This document shows positions 63,611-64,000 of a DNA stretch of 64,000 bases, one piece after another (within the stretch, counting starts at the first letter, position 1; the number at the start of each line of letters is the position of its first letter). The stretch comes from Anoplolepis gracilipes (lineage: Eukaryota; Arthropoda; Insecta; Hymenoptera; Formicidae). The translations under genes and the position numbers were made by a program. Location of the stretch: NCBI RefSeq assembly GCF_047496725.1, contig NC_132980.1:11176572-11240571 (forward strand), in the 5' to 3' direction. The notes below the pieces were generated by a model that worked only from the letters and a program-made list of their open reading frames with translations, had not been told where the DNA came from and ran no database searches.

Positions 63611-63813
63611 GGGCGGAGACCCCGCTGCACGATATATAAACGGCGCTGAATAATAAAGTACGTAGACCGTCGAGTGTGCGAGGCCGAGGCTCTCTGCTCT
63701 CTGCCACTCCTTCGAGAGCGGACACACTCGGGTCGCTCGCTCGCTCGCTCGCTCGCGTGGGTCGAAGAGAAATCAGAGCCGAATCGAGAACGAGCCCCCC
63801 TCGACGCGTAACT
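63611..63813 (+). promoter_or_regulatory. Candidate plus-strand core promoter and 5' exon
   Basis: GGGCGG (63611) lies about 22 bases before TATATAAA (63633-63640). The expected start would be near 63665. About 150 bases on, AACT|GTAAGC (63814) is a good splice donor. A CTCG tetranucleotide run (about 63735-63757) lies in the would-be leader. The spacing is right for a TATA-driven 5' UTR exon of a rightward gene beyond the window. This is inference from motifs only. Confidence 0.35.
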
Positions 63814-64000
63814 GTAAGCCGGTCTCGAGACTCCTCTCTTATTGTCCGTGATAATCGCAATGACCGATCATCGGCCCTCGGTTTATGGTCGGTTCAAGCC
63901 AAAGCATCTGCGTCGGCAAATAAAGGGAAAATAAGACGAGTGAAATTTAATTCCGTACTTATTCCGTACTGATGGATCATTTTTGTCTGTGATTTTTCTA

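Larger units (their letters stand above)
57887..64000. other. Presumed large 5' intron and upstream region of Lk6
   Basis: The upstream coding exon of Lk6, which should end in G and encode something like GRFED, was searched for on the minus strand and not found, so it lies beyond 64000. CpG-rich islands occur at about 58500-59000, 60000-61020, 61500-62100 and 62200-64000, separated by AT-rich blocks (59400-59980, 61050-61450). The islands may be alternative promoters or 5' UTR exons. Simple repeats include (CT)n at 60771-60850 and 62969-63004, poly-A at 59129-59159 and 61805-61826, and TTTCCG units at about 63308-63327. Confidence 0.5.

Noticed and set aside
63537..63860. 107-codon minus-strand frame at the right edge, as a possible Lk6 first exon
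   Set aside because: It lacks the GRFED-like end and a donor with the required phase (one base, G, before the split codon). It also overlaps the plus-strand promoter-like motifs.

Overview
This is nuclear DNA from an insect, most likely a hymenopteran and probably an ant. The genes are interrupted by short GT-AG introns with AT-rich intergenic DNA between them. CpG-rich tracts and long AT, CT and homopolymer repeats are abundant, and the encoded proteins resemble insect and vertebrate orthologues. The order level is an inference from composition and gene style; no lineage marker was tested. Exon joins below were made by hand from splice sites, reading phase and remembered family sequences. 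All multi-exon models keep phase throughout.

Layout, left to right. A FOXN2/3-type fork-head factor (minus, 1177-3183) is preceded by a long upstream region with a CpG-rich block. A ZFYVE1/DFCP1 orthologue (minus, 8421-10902) and a rabaptin-5 orthologue that carries a C-terminal FYVE finger (plus, 13431-16309) form a divergent pair of predicted endosomal PI3P-reading proteins. A repeat-rich 4.2 kb gap follows, then APPBP2 (minus, 20555-24220), the U5 snRNP 40 kDa WD protein SNRNP40 (minus, 25130-26738) and, divergent from it, PIG-A (plus, 27812-29949). GIGYF (minus, 32666-39311) and SKP2 (minus, 41787-44959) come next. A small three-exon gene (minus, 46008-47267) encodes 138 residues and was found only by joining exons by eye. 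Its C-terminal third weakly resembles the ciliary protein CFAP144/FAM183. The last gene is an MNK/Lk6 kinase (minus, 56277-57886), whose 5' coding exon lies beyond the right edge.

The genes are ordinary housekeeping or signalling genes with no operon-like logic. They cover endosome and phosphoinositide biology (ZFYVE1, rabaptin), GPI-anchor synthesis (PIG-A), splicing (SNRNP40), translational repression and eIF4E control (GIGYF, Lk6), SCF ubiquitylation (SKP2) and transcription (FOXN).

The most informative non-genic content is a set of short fold-back elements. They include a piggyBac-like MITE with TTAA duplications, a hAT-like MITE with a near-perfect 8 bp duplication, a 315 bp long-armed hairpin, three smaller inverted repeats and a family of ACAGGGTGT-type termini. 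I saw no convincingly novel multi-gene system. The best candidates for a second look are the hidden small gene with an A29 tract abutting its start codon, the FYVE gene pair, and a TATA plus GC-box promoter at the right edge.
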